64,000 bases of DNA, from assembly GCA_018340805.1 (NCBI GenBank), contig JACMZG010001908.1, positions 31,464,513 to 31,528,512 of the forward strand, given 5' to 3'. Every line of letters starts with the position of its first letter. The first letter of the stretch is position 1. Below, one piece after another: positions 39,301 to 43,194 of this stretch. The notes under the pieces are model-generated. The model did no database searches and was not told the origin of the DNA. It saw nothing but the letters and a program-made list of their open reading frames with translations. A program made the translations under genes and the position numbers. This DNA comes from Microvelia longipes (lineage: Eukaryota; Arthropoda; Insecta; Hemiptera; Veliidae).

Positions 39301-42300
39301 TCAGCGGGACTGAATATTTAATAAGGTAAGGTTAGGTGGTAAAGTTTTACTTATTTTTAATAAGTATAGTAAATTAAATGAGGAAATAAGGGTGAGTTCA
39401 GTAAAAAAAAAAATGAATTAATCGAAAGAGTAAATAGAAATTTGATCAGCACGTGTATCACTATAATCTAACACAATGTGGTAATACATCTAACACAATG
39501 TGGTAATACATCTAAATGTATGGAAAATGTTACATTCCAGAGATTTTCCAAAGGAAAAAAGATATATGCAAATCTATTTAGAACGCAGAAGCGTTCCGCC
39601 TAGCCACGTCAAAAAGGTTGAAAATACCCCGCTAAGTCAAACAAAAAGTAAAAAAATCTACCAAAGGTGCCAGTGTATATTTTACTGTACGCAACAACGG
39701 TATTCAACTTTAAGAGTAGTTAAAAAGTTTCTTATTTGTGGACTTGTAAAACAATATATAAATAAAAACAGATTAGTTACACAAAAAGTCCTTTTATTTT
39801 TTAATATATAATAATAACTAAGCTTTCGACTAAAAATTAGTCATCATCAGAGTTTAACAGATATAAAATATAAAATGAAAATACAATTATACAGACTACT
39901 TCATATTGCACCTAGGTATGTTTTGGTAAGCTATGTTTAAAAAACCGTTAAAAACTGTTACATTGAAGAATTTTAAAAATATCAGTGTTACCAATAATAT
40001 TAGTTGAAAAAACAATATTTTAAACTAAATCAAGAATTACAAGATTTAAGAGTTCCTTATTAAATTTGAGTAAATGGACAACAACAAACAATATCTAAAT
40101 AAAAGACTGGCCCAACATAAATATGACTGCAAAAAAGATAAAAATAATACTGGACTTTCTAACCACAAACATAATACAGGACACAGTTTTGATTTTGACA
40201 ATACCCGAATTCTACAAAATGAACCTAATTGGCAAAAAAGGAAAGTTAAAGAAATTATAAATATAGTCAAATTTGATAACAATGTTAATTTTAAAAAAGA
40301 TGTAGAAAAATTAAGCTCCATTTACTCAAATTTAATAAGGAACTCTTAAATCTTGTAATTCTTGATTTAGTTTAAAATATTGTTTTTTCAACTAATATTA
40401 TTGGTAACACTGATATTTTTAAAATTCTTCAATGTAACAGTTTTTAACGGTTTTTTAAACATAGCTTACCAAAACATACCTAGGTGCAATATGAAGTAGT
40501 CTGTATAATTGTATTTTCATTTTATATTTTATATCTGTTAAACTCTGATGATGACTAATTTTTAGTCGAAAGCTTAGTTATTATTATATATTAAAAAATA
40601 AAAGGACTTTTTGTGTAACTAATCTGTTTTTATTTAAGAGTAGTGTTGGCAAGGGTAGTATATGAGGGTGTAGCTCCTGCCTATACGAATTACACCGATC
40701 GAAGAGGTACGATAAGGGTTCGCTAACCCTTATCGATTTCCATTCAATCATTCCATTTGTATGGAACTGAATCTATGGATGTAAAACTGCTGCAATTATT
40801 ACAACTGCTAAAATTTGTTATGATTTATCTCCACGAAAACCTCTGAATTTTGTGATATCTCAAAAATAGCACACGCCCTACAGGAGAAGAAGCTTATGAC
40901 TGCCTCTCAATTTAAGTAAGGCCCTTTAGTATTCCCAACCTAACAACTTCATTTTGACACGCCAATGACCATCTCCAACCAAAACGGAAATTACTTGTTG
41001 ATTCCCCTAATTTTGTGGACCAAAGACTTGGCAGTGAGCATTTTTATCATGCAAGTGGTTTTTGGTAAGATAGATAAAGAATATTTGTAGGCAAGATTTC
41101 ACATGACTGGCTTTTTAATGCATTTTTAATTTAACTTTAATTTTTGTATTAACAATTTTTTTAATTATTAATTTTATTAATATGGTAGCATAGCTTATAA
41201 GAACAACACGGAGTAACGCTCAAACACTAAAGGTAATCTAATTATTATAACTCTAACAACAATACTTCAAACTCTCAATTAAAAAACAAACTAATATCAT
41301 ACTTGAAAATATATTGCTGTTTCGGTAAATGCAAATGCTCCTTACATAGACTGCAACAAGAATATGTTGACATTTTTTTATTAAACTCATATCACCGCTA
41401 ACGGTTCTAAAACATAAATTTTCCCGCGTGGTAAAACGGATGAAATTTTGACAGTAAATAATTTGTAGAATTTTTCGCTCTCCTCAAATGCATTAGTTTT
41501 GTCATAATTTAGGCAATTCAATAAATTAGTCTACATTAGGCAAATGTAGGAACTCCTCTAGCTCTACCGGTTTAATACCATTGTTCTTGAAATATGCGTA
41601 ACGACATTAGCCCACAATAATGACCTAACAAATATTTAAAAAAACCCGAAAAAATATTGGGTTGAAACTGTTATAATGTAATTATTATCATTATTTTTGA
41701 TTTTATAAACCGACATAATGTTTTATGTGTCATCGATAAATTCGCTATTCAATAAATAAAATCGCAATATGCTACAAACCAATAACCATGTGGCGTGAAG
41801 CGGTCTACATTGCTAACGTCCCGTAGCGGAGAGGCCAACAAGCCGAGGACTTCTTGTTTTAATTTTGGACATTAGGCTACAATGTTTAAAATAAAAACTA
41901 TATATTGTATAAACTTTATACGTTATGATGTACAAAAATTAAAATCAATAGGATAAGGGATAAGTTTAATTTAAATACTTAAATTAACTGCTCTAGAAAA
42001 AATAAAGAGCTAAAATGGCATAAGGGGATAAAGTGAAAAAGGGGTCAAGACTTGGTATAGAGCAAACACTCATTTCTTTTGACGGATTTTTTTTAGTGTG
42101 AAAAAATATTTTACATTATACAGTGATATGGTGCGAAAACGCCATAACTCCGTGGTAGTTCTCGCTTCGGTGTATGGTGTACTTGTCGTACAACCATAGG
42201 GGAGTAAGTAGCCAAGATCCCAAAGAAGCGAGCTACTTGCTGCAATTCGAACATGTAGTTTCGTTCTCACTTTGCAAGATATTTTACACAAAAAGGTAAC

Positions 42301-42540
42301 AGGCAACTGGCGAGGAAACACTATTATATTGAAGCAGAAGAGGTACATTAGACTTTTTACCTGCGTCTGAAGACCAGCTAACGAAGCATATGCTAGTCCC
42401 TGGGGCATCACAGTTAATCCTACAGTGCATCCTGCAACAAGATCTGATAAGGCTGCTTTCTTTGAATATTCGCTTATCCATCTTATAACTGGTAGTCTCT
42501 TTCTCACTGCCTCTCTAAGTCCCTCCCTCCCACCACTCAT
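4949..42540 (-). CDS. SLC26-family sulfate/anion transporter (SLC26A11-like), 11 exons
   Basis: This is a membrane anion exchanger/transporter of the SLC26 (SulP) family. The insect members are usually annotated as sodium-independent sulfate anion transporters. Coding exons on the minus strand: 42540-42361, 17230-17035, 16338-16118, 14012-13838, 12917-12753, 11545-11384, 9622-9482, 8632-8487, 6989-6825, 6227-6074, 5145-4949. Together they give 1902 nt, 633 residues and a TGA. Every junction is GT-AG and in phase. Residues about 30-460 form the transmembrane core, including GCTVGLTVMPQGLAYASLAG, KDITIGPTA, SEPVTVGFTSATA and LTPYFYFIPKASLAAVIISA. Residues about 463-595 form a short STAS domain. 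The tail has a cysteine cluster (C600, C602, C606, C609, C613). The sulfate-transporter signature is degraded: TQFGLY where PxYGLY is usual, and CK instead of SK. The start Met precedes a normal N-terminus. Exact substrate is inferred from the family only. Confidence 0.93.
6074..6227 (-). CDS. SLC26 exon 10 (residues 518-569), STAS end
   Basis: Acceptor TTGTAG|GAACTG, donor TCAG|GTGATT, leaving phase 1. Encodes the STAS second half (ELLAILKDFQSRNEILLITN). Confidence 0.9.
6490..6633. mobile_element. Short palindromic Penelope-like terminal insertion
   Basis: Exact 12 bp TSD TAACAACTTATA at 6478-6489 and 6634-6645. The insert has a 33 bp one-sided extension (6490-6522, with GGAGTCCAT) and then inverted arms at about 6523-6563 and 6592-6631, with AAGTCTCTGCAC in one and GTGGAGAGACTT in the other. 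The GTCTCTCCAC-like word and layout match the larger PLE copies at 14164 and 31125. It lies in SLC26 intron 9. Confidence 0.65.
6825..6989 (-). CDS. SLC26 exon 9 (residues 463-517), STAS start
   Basis: Acceptor TATAG|ATTGGC, donor TAAT|GTGAGT, 55 whole codons. First half of the STAS domain: FYPGVGKLREAL and PIVLDLTTMRSTDYT, where the conserved aspartate of STAS strand 3 is present. Confidence 0.92.
7847..7890. repeat. Two overlapping perfect palindromes
   Basis: A 20 bp palindrome, CCTCATACCATGGTATGAGG, at 7847-7866 shares its last six bases with a 30 bp palindrome at 7861-7890 centred on GGTCATGACC. They lie in SLC26 intron 8. Confidence 0.8.
8487..8632 (-). CDS. SLC26 exon 8 (residues 414-462)
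   Basis: Acceptor TTGCAG|GGATTG, donor GCAG|GTACAG, leaving phase 0. Encodes IESLVLSVTFFVSLFIGVEL and the last core helix. Confidence 0.92.
8731..8787. repeat. (ATT)n microsatellite
   Basis: Two runs of ATT separated by ACTTCCA, in SLC26 intron 7 about 100 bases before exon 8. Confidence 0.9.
9482..9622 (-). CDS. SLC26 exon 7 (residues 367-414)
   Basis: Acceptor TGTAG|GAGCCG, donor AATA|GTAAGT, leaving phase 1. Encodes LLTPYFYFIPKASLAAVIIS, a strong family signature. Confidence 0.94.
9671..10083. repeat. Three direct repeats of about 50 bp
   Basis: Units at about 9671-9720, 9755-9808 and 10028-10083 share TTAAAAATCCCA near the start and TTAAGTTTGATTGAGACTA at the end. They lie in SLC26 intron 6, with the first unit less than 60 bases upstream of exon 7. 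Confidence 0.65.
10147..10535 (+). mobile_element. tRNA-derived SINE with (TTGAA)n tail
   Basis: An A-box-like TAGTCCAGTGATTAGCACTT lies near the 5' end; a clear B box is not preserved. The 3' end reads GGCAATAAAATG then TTTTTTGAATTGAATT, a pentamer tail. About 390 bp. A second element end with the same tail is at 11342. Confidence 0.5.
11200..11342 (+). mobile_element. Retroelement 3' end with (TTGAA)n tail
   Basis: Ends AAATAAAGGATTTTTGAATTGAATTGAA, i.e. the same pentamer tail as at 10535. No coding part or promoter can be seen, so the left border is approximate. It sits just downstream of the SLC26 exon 6 donor. Confidence 0.4.
11384..11545 (-). CDS. SLC26 exon 6 (residues 313-367)
   Basis: Acceptor TGTAG|CTAAAG, donor ACTG|GTAAGC, leaving phase 1. 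Encodes LDAGQELLTLGLANLLGSF and the highly conserved PVTGSFSRSAVN motif. Confidence 0.94.
11607..12075 (+). repeat. Dispersed repeat R1
   Basis: Begins at TACTGTAGGTATATGGGAAA, then GGGATTTCACCCGAATTATC, a GTCTG run, a CATAGCTCCC word and TGACGTCA at 11842-11849. It is shared with copies at 17.4, 28.3, 38.6, 44.7, 55 and 63 kb. The class is not recognised and no ORF is present. Confidence 0.7.
12100..12250 (-). mobile_element. Retroelement 3' end, minus orientation
   Basis: On the minus strand the sequence ends GCATGAAAATAAAGTTTTTA followed by a TTTA-rich tail, the look of a retroposed 3' end. It abuts the right side of the R1 copy. The upstream part carries AGGAGATATTGGAAGAGC; nothing coding is recognised. 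Confidence 0.4.
12565..12701 (-). mobile_element. Retroelement-like 3' end with hairpin, plus a 20 bp palindrome
   Basis: Minus strand: a CCGCACACGAGTTTAACTCA hairpin, then GGAATAAAGGAATTTTTATT and an ATTATTT tail. A perfect palindrome, CGTGTTATTATAATAACACG, is at 12682-12701. Confidence 0.4.
12753..12917 (-). CDS. SLC26 exon 5 (residues 258-313)
   Basis: Acceptor TACAG|GAGAAG, donor TTTTG|GTGAGT, leaving phase 1. Includes GGLPPVRLPPF and an NTT sequon at N278 that could be glycosylated if extracellular. Confidence 0.92.
13085..13450 (-). repeat. Three units of foldback family R2 (tRNA-like core)
   Basis: Units at about 13110-13160, 13255-13315 and 13385-13445 each contain GCGGACCACCGCGCCA preceded by AAATTCGCC. 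On the minus strand this reads TGGCGCGGTGGTCCGC, an RNA polymerase III A-box-like string. The same core recurs at 47-49.4 and 52.7-53.4 kb. Confidence 0.7.
13838..14012 (-). CDS. SLC26 exon 4 (residues 200-258)
   Basis: Acceptor TTACAG|AAAATC, donor ACAG|GTAATT, leaving phase 1. Encodes a cytosolic lysine-rich loop and the next helix (SIARNALVVLTCSLIAYFL). Confidence 0.92.
14164..15205. mobile_element. Penelope-like element, palindromic, with decayed hammerhead-like motifs
   Basis: TSD GATTAAATTAT at 14153-14163 and 15206-15216. A one-sided extension (14164-14196) precedes inverted terminal arms, AGCTGAATAAAA at about 14197 and TTTTATTCAGCT ending at 15205, each with AGTCTCTCCAC or its complement. 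The right arm has CTAATGATGATCGAGAGATC then GAAG (15118-15140). The left arm, on the minus strand, has TTGATGATTGAGAGCTCGAAA. Both are degraded versions of the hammerhead-like motif that is better preserved at 31302 and 40545. The interior (about 14330-15060) has only broken frames and was not recognised. It lies in SLC26 intron 3. Confidence 0.65.
16118..16338 (-). CDS. SLC26 exon 3 (residues 126-199)
   Basis: Acceptor TCTAG|GTGTTC, donor AAGG|GTATGT, leaving phase 0. Contains SEPVTVGFTSATAVIIVGSQ and KGLLGL, typical of the SulP core. Confidence 0.93.
17035..17230 (-). CDS. SLC26 exon 2 (residues 61-126)
   Basis: Acceptor TTACAG|TTTGGC, donor TTAG|GTAA, leaving phase 1. Encodes FGLYSAWVGC and the conserved KDITIGPTA segment. 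The intron before it is the 25.1 kb one that holds both receptors. Confidence 0.93.
17340..18700 (+). repeat. Dispersed repeat R1, split by a SINE
   Basis: TACAGTAGGTTTATAGGACA (also duplicated 40 bp upstream), GGGATTTCAC, a (GT)n run, CGTAGCTCCCTGCAG and AAACTTGGTACAAAAATCAA match R1. The sequence resumes after the SINE at 18269. A 38 bp tandem duplication of the start lies at about 17341-17400. Confidence 0.65.
17770..18268 (+). mobile_element. tRNA-derived SINE of about 500 bp with TSD and (ACT)n end
   Basis: Flanked by AGAGCAAAA at 17761-17769 and 18269-18277. The head has an A box, GTGGTGTAGTGGTTATGGTA, and a B box, GGGTTCAATCCCAG (about 17848). The body has GGGACGTAAAGCCGATGGTC, a block common in insect tRNA-derived SINEs. 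It ends CTACTACT rather than poly(A). It is inserted in an R1 copy within SLC26 intron 1. Confidence 0.75.
18880..19040 (+). repeat. Fragment of the R4 / 5S-SINE body repeat
   Basis: Contains ACACCCTAGACTTTAGATAA and CAAAGCGAGTCCGAAGTTGT, the unit seen in tandem at 45.6-45.9 kb. Confidence 0.45.
19041..20380. other. Intron sequence without supported features
   Basis: AT-rich; only chance open frames on both strands. Confidence 0.4.
20382..20600. mobile_element. Probable Penelope-like palindromic terminus
   Basis: Inverted arms GAAAAAGGAGAGACTTCAGT at about 20382 and TTGGAGTCTCTCCTTTTTCA ending at about 20600, with TCAATAAAACGAA and its complement inside. CTGAAGATGGGCAAAATGGG could be a ruined hammerhead-like motif. 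The TSD is unclear. Confidence 0.45.
21151..21206 (+). CDS. OR-A exon 1 (residues 1-19)
   Basis: ATG to a GG|GTGAGT donor, 56 nt, phase 2. Too short to stand alone; it is supported by the equal-length OR-B exon with similar residues (LRKG versus VREG at the junction). Confidence 0.65.
21151..28217 (+). CDS. Odorant receptor A (7tm_6), seven exons, nested in an SLC26 intron
   Basis: An insect odorant receptor: a seven-helix ligand-gated channel subunit that works with Orco in the dendrite membrane of olfactory neurons (family knowledge). Exons: 21151-21206, 22633-22928, 23933-24251, 25958-26057, 26549-26650, 27616-27771, 28143-28217. The sum is 1104 nt, 367 residues and TGA. All junctions are GT-AG, with phases 2,1,2,0,0,0. 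Helices are visible at about residues 28-48, 60-82, 108-130, 160-185, 228-255 and 265-285, with a last one near the C-terminus. Family marks are the CYCYFGQKIT block and the C-terminal SYYMFLRT. The ATG at 21151 was chosen because exon 1 gives exactly 19 residues, as in the neighbouring receptor, and both read into LPKW. The ligand cannot be told. Confidence 0.88.
21560..21945 (+). pseudogene. Decayed mariner transposase 3' part
   Basis: From 21563 the frame reads LQHDNTPAHTSLLVRDFLD and then MMPQPPYSPDL, the mariner block around the second catalytic aspartate. Frameshifts follow, with AEQDKKKIF and VKYLMGITLKGT recognisable near the C-terminus. The tail after 21880 ends with a TACTTTTTGAACAAATA string typical of mariner 3' ends. 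It is not functional. It lies inside OR-A intron 1. Confidence 0.75.
21975..22260 (+). repeat. Dispersed repeat, copy 1 of 2
   Basis: Shares GGTAAAACTGCTGCAATTATTACA-type sequence, TTATGATTTATCTCCA, GGAGAAGAAGCT and CCAACCTAACAACTTCA with 40740-40985. It lies in OR-A intron 1; the class is unknown. Confidence 0.7.
22479..22552. repeat. 26 bp tandem repeat, nearly three units
   Basis: ATGGTGAATCATAAAATCAC starts at 22479 and 22505, and a variant starts at 22531, about 80 bases before the OR-A exon 2 acceptor. Confidence 0.85.
22633..22928 (+). CDS. OR-A exon 2 (residues 19-118)
   Basis: Acceptor ATGCAG|GTTACC, donor GTAG|GTAAGC. Encodes LPKWLDRSLYW, helices 1 and 2 and RVLDDIF. Confidence 0.88.
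23933..24251 (+). CDS. OR-A exon 3 (residues 118-224)
   Basis: Acceptor TTTTTAG|GCACTG, donor ATAGA|GTAAGA. Encodes TPMYIPFGSSEGY and helix 4, followed by LCDKAERL and the cytosolic loop. Confidence 0.88.
24486..24509. repeat. Hairpin of nuclear-receptor-like half sites
   Basis: CCTTGACC and GGTCAAGG form an inverted pair around TTAG, preceded by another TTGACC. TCAAGGTCA is the FTZ-F1/ERR monomer site. In OR-A intron 3; function unproven. Confidence 0.35.
25010..25200 (-). mobile_element. 5S-rRNA-derived SINE fragment
   Basis: The minus strand reads CATCGAGCGATTTTAATCTT then GGATGGGTGACC and GAATAAAACGGATGAGG, matching the 5S box C region and the family tail. It lies in OR-A intron 3. Confidence 0.55.
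25325..25381 (-). mobile_element. Short Penelope-like terminal fragment
   Basis: Possible TSD AAATTGTAT at 25316-25324 and 25382-25390. The insert contains AACACCCAAGTCTCTCCACA and CAGAGCCAGCTTTCA, very close to the left arm of the PLE at 14197. Confidence 0.55.
25430..25760 (-). repeat. Dispersed repeat R1, diverged
   Basis: In the minus direction GGGTAATTCAGGTAAAACGT and an (AC)n block match the R1 start and its GTCTGT block. Confidence 0.5.
25958..26057 (+). CDS. OR-A exon 4 (residues 224-257)
   Basis: Acceptor TTTCAG|TGAATT, donor AAAA|GTAAGT. Encodes helix 5 (AIVSPVFLCQVLQSIVMSC). A 22 bp minisatellite begins within a few bases of the donor. Confidence 0.88.
26060..26283. repeat. 22 bp minisatellite, about 10 units
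   Basis: The unit AAGTGAATTATACATATAAAAT, with point changes, starts immediately after the OR-A exon 4 donor. Confidence 0.85.
26549..26650 (+). CDS. OR-A exon 5 (residues 258-291)
   Basis: Acceptor TTTCAG|GCAAAA, donor CAGG|GTAATT. Encodes helix 6 and the conserved FYELFCYCYFGQKIT. Confidence 0.9.
27238..27297. repeat. (TA)n microsatellite
   Basis: TA repeats with one TTAT interruption in OR-A intron 5. Confidence 0.95.
27616..27771 (+). CDS. OR-A exon 6 (residues 292-343)
   Basis: Acceptor TTTTAG|ATGGAA, donor TGTGG|GTAGGT. Encodes HYELFWSGWE and ends LRTYMW. Only six bases and one residue (Cys294) differ from OR-B exon 6. Confidence 0.9.
28143..28217 (+). CDS. OR-A exon 7 (residues 344-367 and stop)
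   Basis: Acceptor TTGCAG|GCTATG, stop TGA 28215-28217. Encodes MKESLSYYMFLRTVTIKK. It is 67/75 identical to OR-B exon 7. No AATAAA is seen close downstream. Confidence 0.88.
   Translation, partial: AMKESLSYYMFLRTVTIKKNAQLY
28290..28760 (+). repeat. Dispersed repeat R1
   Basis: TACTGTAGGTATATATATAG, a GTCTGTCTGTGCGTGTGTG block, CATCGTAGCG and TGACGTCA (28529-28536). It lies between the two receptor genes. Confidence 0.7.
28761..29245. other. Intergenic, no supported feature
   Basis: AT-rich; nothing recognised. Confidence 0.4.
29247..29650 (+). mobile_element. 5S-rRNA-derived SINE with repeated body
   Basis: The head AAAGTTAGGCAGC, GCGCGGTCAGTGCCTGAATA and GGTGACC aligns with 5S rRNA from about position 50 to 105 (box A to box C). 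Several body units follow with GAGCGAAGCGAG-like strings. The 3' block is TTCCGAGGTACCCCGTATCA. It lies upstream of OR-B. Confidence 0.65.
30262..30317 (+). CDS. OR-B exon 1 (residues 1-19)
   Basis: ATG, 18 codons and GG|GTAAGT. Ends ILFTVREG, parallel to OR-A. Inferred from length, phase and residue match only. Confidence 0.65.
30262..37540 (+). CDS. Odorant receptor B (7tm_6), seven exons, nested in an SLC26 intron
   Basis: Tandem paralogue of OR-A, same strand, starting 2.0 kb after it. Exons: 30262-30317, 32875-33170, 33865-34183, 34933-35032, 35278-35379, 36774-36929, 37466-37540. The exon lengths (56, 296, 319, 100, 102, 156, 75) and phases are identical to OR-A, giving 367 residues and TGA. 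Helices match OR-A (for example RLLYWFIIVFLAFAMSFHLL and AGIVGPIFLFQLLSSIIMSC), with CYCYFGQKIT and the SYYMFLRT end. Most exons differ strongly from OR-A; exons 6 and 7 do not. AATAAA signals at 37579-37588 lie about 40 bases past the stop. No disruption is seen, so the gene looks intact. Intron 1 has collected a 5S SINE, a PLE fragment and two tandem arrays. Confidence 0.88.
30825..30935 (+). repeat. R1 fragment
   Basis: ACTGTAGGTATAAAGGAAAA followed by GTTTCATCTCATTC. In OR-B intron 1. Confidence 0.5.
31125..31426. mobile_element. Palindromic Penelope-like insertion with hammerhead-like motif
   Basis: Exact 12 bp TSD GCAGAGAATCTG at 31113-31124 and 31427-31438. Inverted arms run from TAATCCAAGAGGTTTGCAA (31125) to its complement ending at 31392. 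A 34 bp one-sided extension (31393-31426) includes GGACTCCACAATGCAG. The right arm carries the motif at 31302-31327. Confidence 0.75.
31302..31327 (+). ncRNA. Hammerhead-ribozyme-like motif (best copy)
   Basis: CTGATGA, then T, a GGCT/AGCC stem around GGATGC, then GAAA. The bases that follow, AGCTAGCTC (counting the last A of GAAA), can form a 3 bp stem III with a 2-base loop and leave C at the cleavage position. Deviations: one extra T between the core and stem II, and no convincing stem I. Hammerhead motifs are established in PLE terminal repeats. Confidence 0.5.
31499..31775. repeat. 138 bp tandem duplication
   Basis: Two near-identical copies ending GGATTGGTAGTACT, starting at 31622 and 31760. 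They differ at a few bases (TTTCACAATT versus TTTCGCAATT). OR-B intron 1. Confidence 0.9.
32350..32625. repeat. 40 bp tandem array
   Basis: ACCGCATAGTACTACTACAT recurs at 32361, 32401 and 32441, then with variants at 32481 and beyond. The spacer is AGTGATTACATAGTGATAGT. About 250 bases before OR-B exon 2. Confidence 0.9.
32626..32710 (+). repeat. Fragment of the 5S-SINE body
   Basis: GAAGAACGAAGCAAGATTTC resembles the GACGAGCGAAGCGAGTCTG unit; a similar piece is at 32270-32295. Confidence 0.4.
32875..33170 (+). CDS. OR-B exon 2 (residues 19-118)
   Basis: Acceptor TTTCAG|ATTACC, donor TTGG|GTATGC. Encodes LPKWFDRLLYW and AVLDEIFSKES. Confidence 0.88.
33865..34183 (+). CDS. OR-B exon 3 (residues 118-224)
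   Basis: Acceptor TTTTAG|GTGATC, donor TGCG|GTAAGA. Encodes TPTPMYIPIGRDDG and DKAEHLALKIRNIN. Confidence 0.88.
34933..35032 (+). CDS. OR-B exon 4 (residues 224-257)
   Basis: Acceptor GTTTCAG|AGAATT, donor TAGG|GTAAGA; helix 5. Confidence 0.88.
35278..35379 (+). CDS. OR-B exon 5 (residues 258-291)
   Basis: Acceptor TTTCAG|GCAAAG, donor CGAG|GTATTG; helix 6 and FYELFCYCYFGQKIT. Confidence 0.9.
35570..36225. mobile_element. Foldback element in OR-B intron 5
   Basis: ATCGTCTTCCTAGTATAGTA and CAGATTGCC on the left are inverted on the right as GGCAATCTGATTGCTATTCT and GAAGACGAT. Repeats of CTATTTGCT(T/A)AA lie inside the arms. No ORF; termini not resolved. Confidence 0.6.
36774..36929 (+). CDS. 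OR-B exon 6 (residues 292-343)
   Basis: Acceptor TTGTAG|ATGGAA, donor TGTGG|GTTGGT. Its last 90 bases are identical to OR-A exon 6. Confidence 0.9.
37466..37540 (+). CDS. OR-B exon 7 (residues 344-367 and stop)
   Basis: Acceptor TTGCAG|GCTTTG, stop TGA 37538-37540. Ends KKNSELY where OR-A has KKNAQLY. Confidence 0.88.
   Translation, partial: ALKESLSYYMFLRTVTIKKNSELY
37579..37588 (+). terminator. Likely OR-B polyadenylation signals
   Basis: Two overlapping AATAAA hexamers (AATAAATAAA) about 40 bases after the stop. Confidence 0.5.
37590..37770 (-). repeat. 5S-SINE 3' fragment
   Basis: GTACCCCGGCACATTTCCTC is the complement of the family 3' block. Confidence 0.4.
38560..38960 (+). repeat. 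Dispersed repeat R1
   Basis: TTTAAACAGTATACAGAAAA, a GTGTGTCTG block, TCATTGTAGCTCCCAGTGCT and ACATGGTACACAAATCAAGC match the R1 order. Confidence 0.65.
39824..39850 (-). ncRNA. Hammerhead-ribozyme-like motif, left arm
   Basis: Inverted copy of the 40545-40571 motif, identical in the core and stem II. Confidence 0.45.
40074..40349 (+). pseudogene. C-terminal part of a Penelope-like retroelement protein
   Basis: 91 codons. LNKRLAQHKYDCKK, GLSNHKHNTGHSFDFDNTRI and EPNWQKRKVKEIINI match the region after and including the end of the GIY-YIG endonuclease domain at the C-terminus of Penelope-like proteins. Reverse transcriptase and the GIY-YIG start are missing, so it cannot act alone. It stops at TAA 40347-40349, inside the right arm. 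Confidence 0.7.
40545..40571 (+). ncRNA. Hammerhead-ribozyme-like motif, right arm
   Basis: CTGATGA, T, GACTA/TAGTC stem, GAAA. The following GCTTAGTTA can give a weak 3 bp stem III (one wobble) before A. The same extra T as at 31309 is present. Confidence 0.45.
40740..40985 (+). repeat. Dispersed repeat, copy 2 of 2
   Basis: Matches 21975-22260 in the same order with a short internal deletion. Confidence 0.7.
40986..42360. other. SLC26 intron 1, proximal part
   Basis: No gene seen. CGTCCCGTAGCGGAGAGGCC at about 41818 is GC-rich but not recognised. Confidence 0.4.
42361..42540 (-). CDS. SLC26 exon 1 (residues 1-60)
   Basis: Starts at ATG 42540 (MSGGREGL) and ends CAG|GTAAAA, phase 0. It holds the cytosolic N-terminus and the first helix with VMPQGLAYASLAG, a hallmark of the family. 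A TTTCAG acceptor-like word lies 10-15 bases before the ATG, so a separate 5' UTR exon may exist upstream. Confidence 0.92.
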
Positions 42541-42764
42541 TTAGACCAGCTGAAACATTAATGTACACCCATTAAATTCTACGTGAAGAGAGTAAAAATA
42601 AAATACGAAAGAATTTAAATAATAAATAAGATCTTTAAGCTGAAGAAATTGTTTATCTAAAGCAACCACATAATTATTAAAAGTGTAACAATCATACGAT
42701 GGTTTAGTTTTTGACATTAATAGTTGAAACTAAATGACAGATTATATAATTCGCCACAGGCCCG

Positions 42765-42920
42765 TAGCCAGGTAGGAGCCAAGAAAAAAATATGACGATT
42801 TTTTTTTCAAAACCGAAGTGGTTTTTAGTGGAAGTCCCTTATAGATGTACGAACATCGCTCCTCTTTGGAATTGGCTTCGCCCCCCTACAAGTTTTGGCT
42901 GGCTACAGGTACAGGCCTGA
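42765..42920 (+). repeat. Transposon fragment
   Basis: CAGGCCCGTAGCCAGGTAGG at the left and TTTTGGCTGGCTACAGGTAC at the right form loose inverted ends of a non-coding element. Confidence 0.4.
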
Positions 42921-43130
42921 TTCGCCATCGAGTTTTAATTACTAATGTTGCTGTAATGTCAGTATTAGTCGCTTTGAAAGATGTGATTTCATATCTCAAA
43001 AAATTAGGATTTCTATTCTGGGCATAAGTGGCATACTGCCACGATATAAGCGAATTTTAAAATTTATTAGTCAAAATACGTGATTTGTTTACATTATGTC
43101 AATTAATGATATGTTTTGCTTGACATATAT

Positions 43131-43155
43131 ATGTCAATCAATAAAACCAGAACTA
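43131..43155 (+). repeat. Short dispersed repeat TGTCAATCAATAAAACCAGA
   Basis: The same string, continuing ACT, occurs at 58890-58914. It carries AATAAA and looks like a retroelement 3' end. Confidence 0.5.
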
Positions 43156-43194
43156 AAACTGATGCTACAACGAAACTTCGTATGGTTGTAAATC

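Larger units (their letters stand above)
39721..40632 (+). mobile_element. Penelope-like element, palindromic, 5'-truncated, with TSD
   Basis: 12 bp TSD TTTAAGAGTAGT at 39709-39720 and 40633-40644. A 38 bp extension (39721-39758) precedes inverted arms 39759-40078 and 40316-40636. The single-copy middle holds the end of the PLE ORF (40074-40349). Each arm has a hammerhead-like motif, on opposite strands. It lies in SLC26 intron 1, downstream of OR-B. The interrupted host sequence rejoins in one frame across the TSD but was not recognised. Confidence 0.8.

Noticed and set aside
40046..40321. Minus-strand 91-codon ORF
   Set aside because: It is the shadow of the PLE ORF and its inverted arm; it shares its last residues because of the palindrome.
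42070..42360. Reading SLC26 exon 1 through to codon 156
   Set aside because: The frame after 42361 loses all similarity; CAG|GTAAAA is a donor and exon 2 restores the family sequence.
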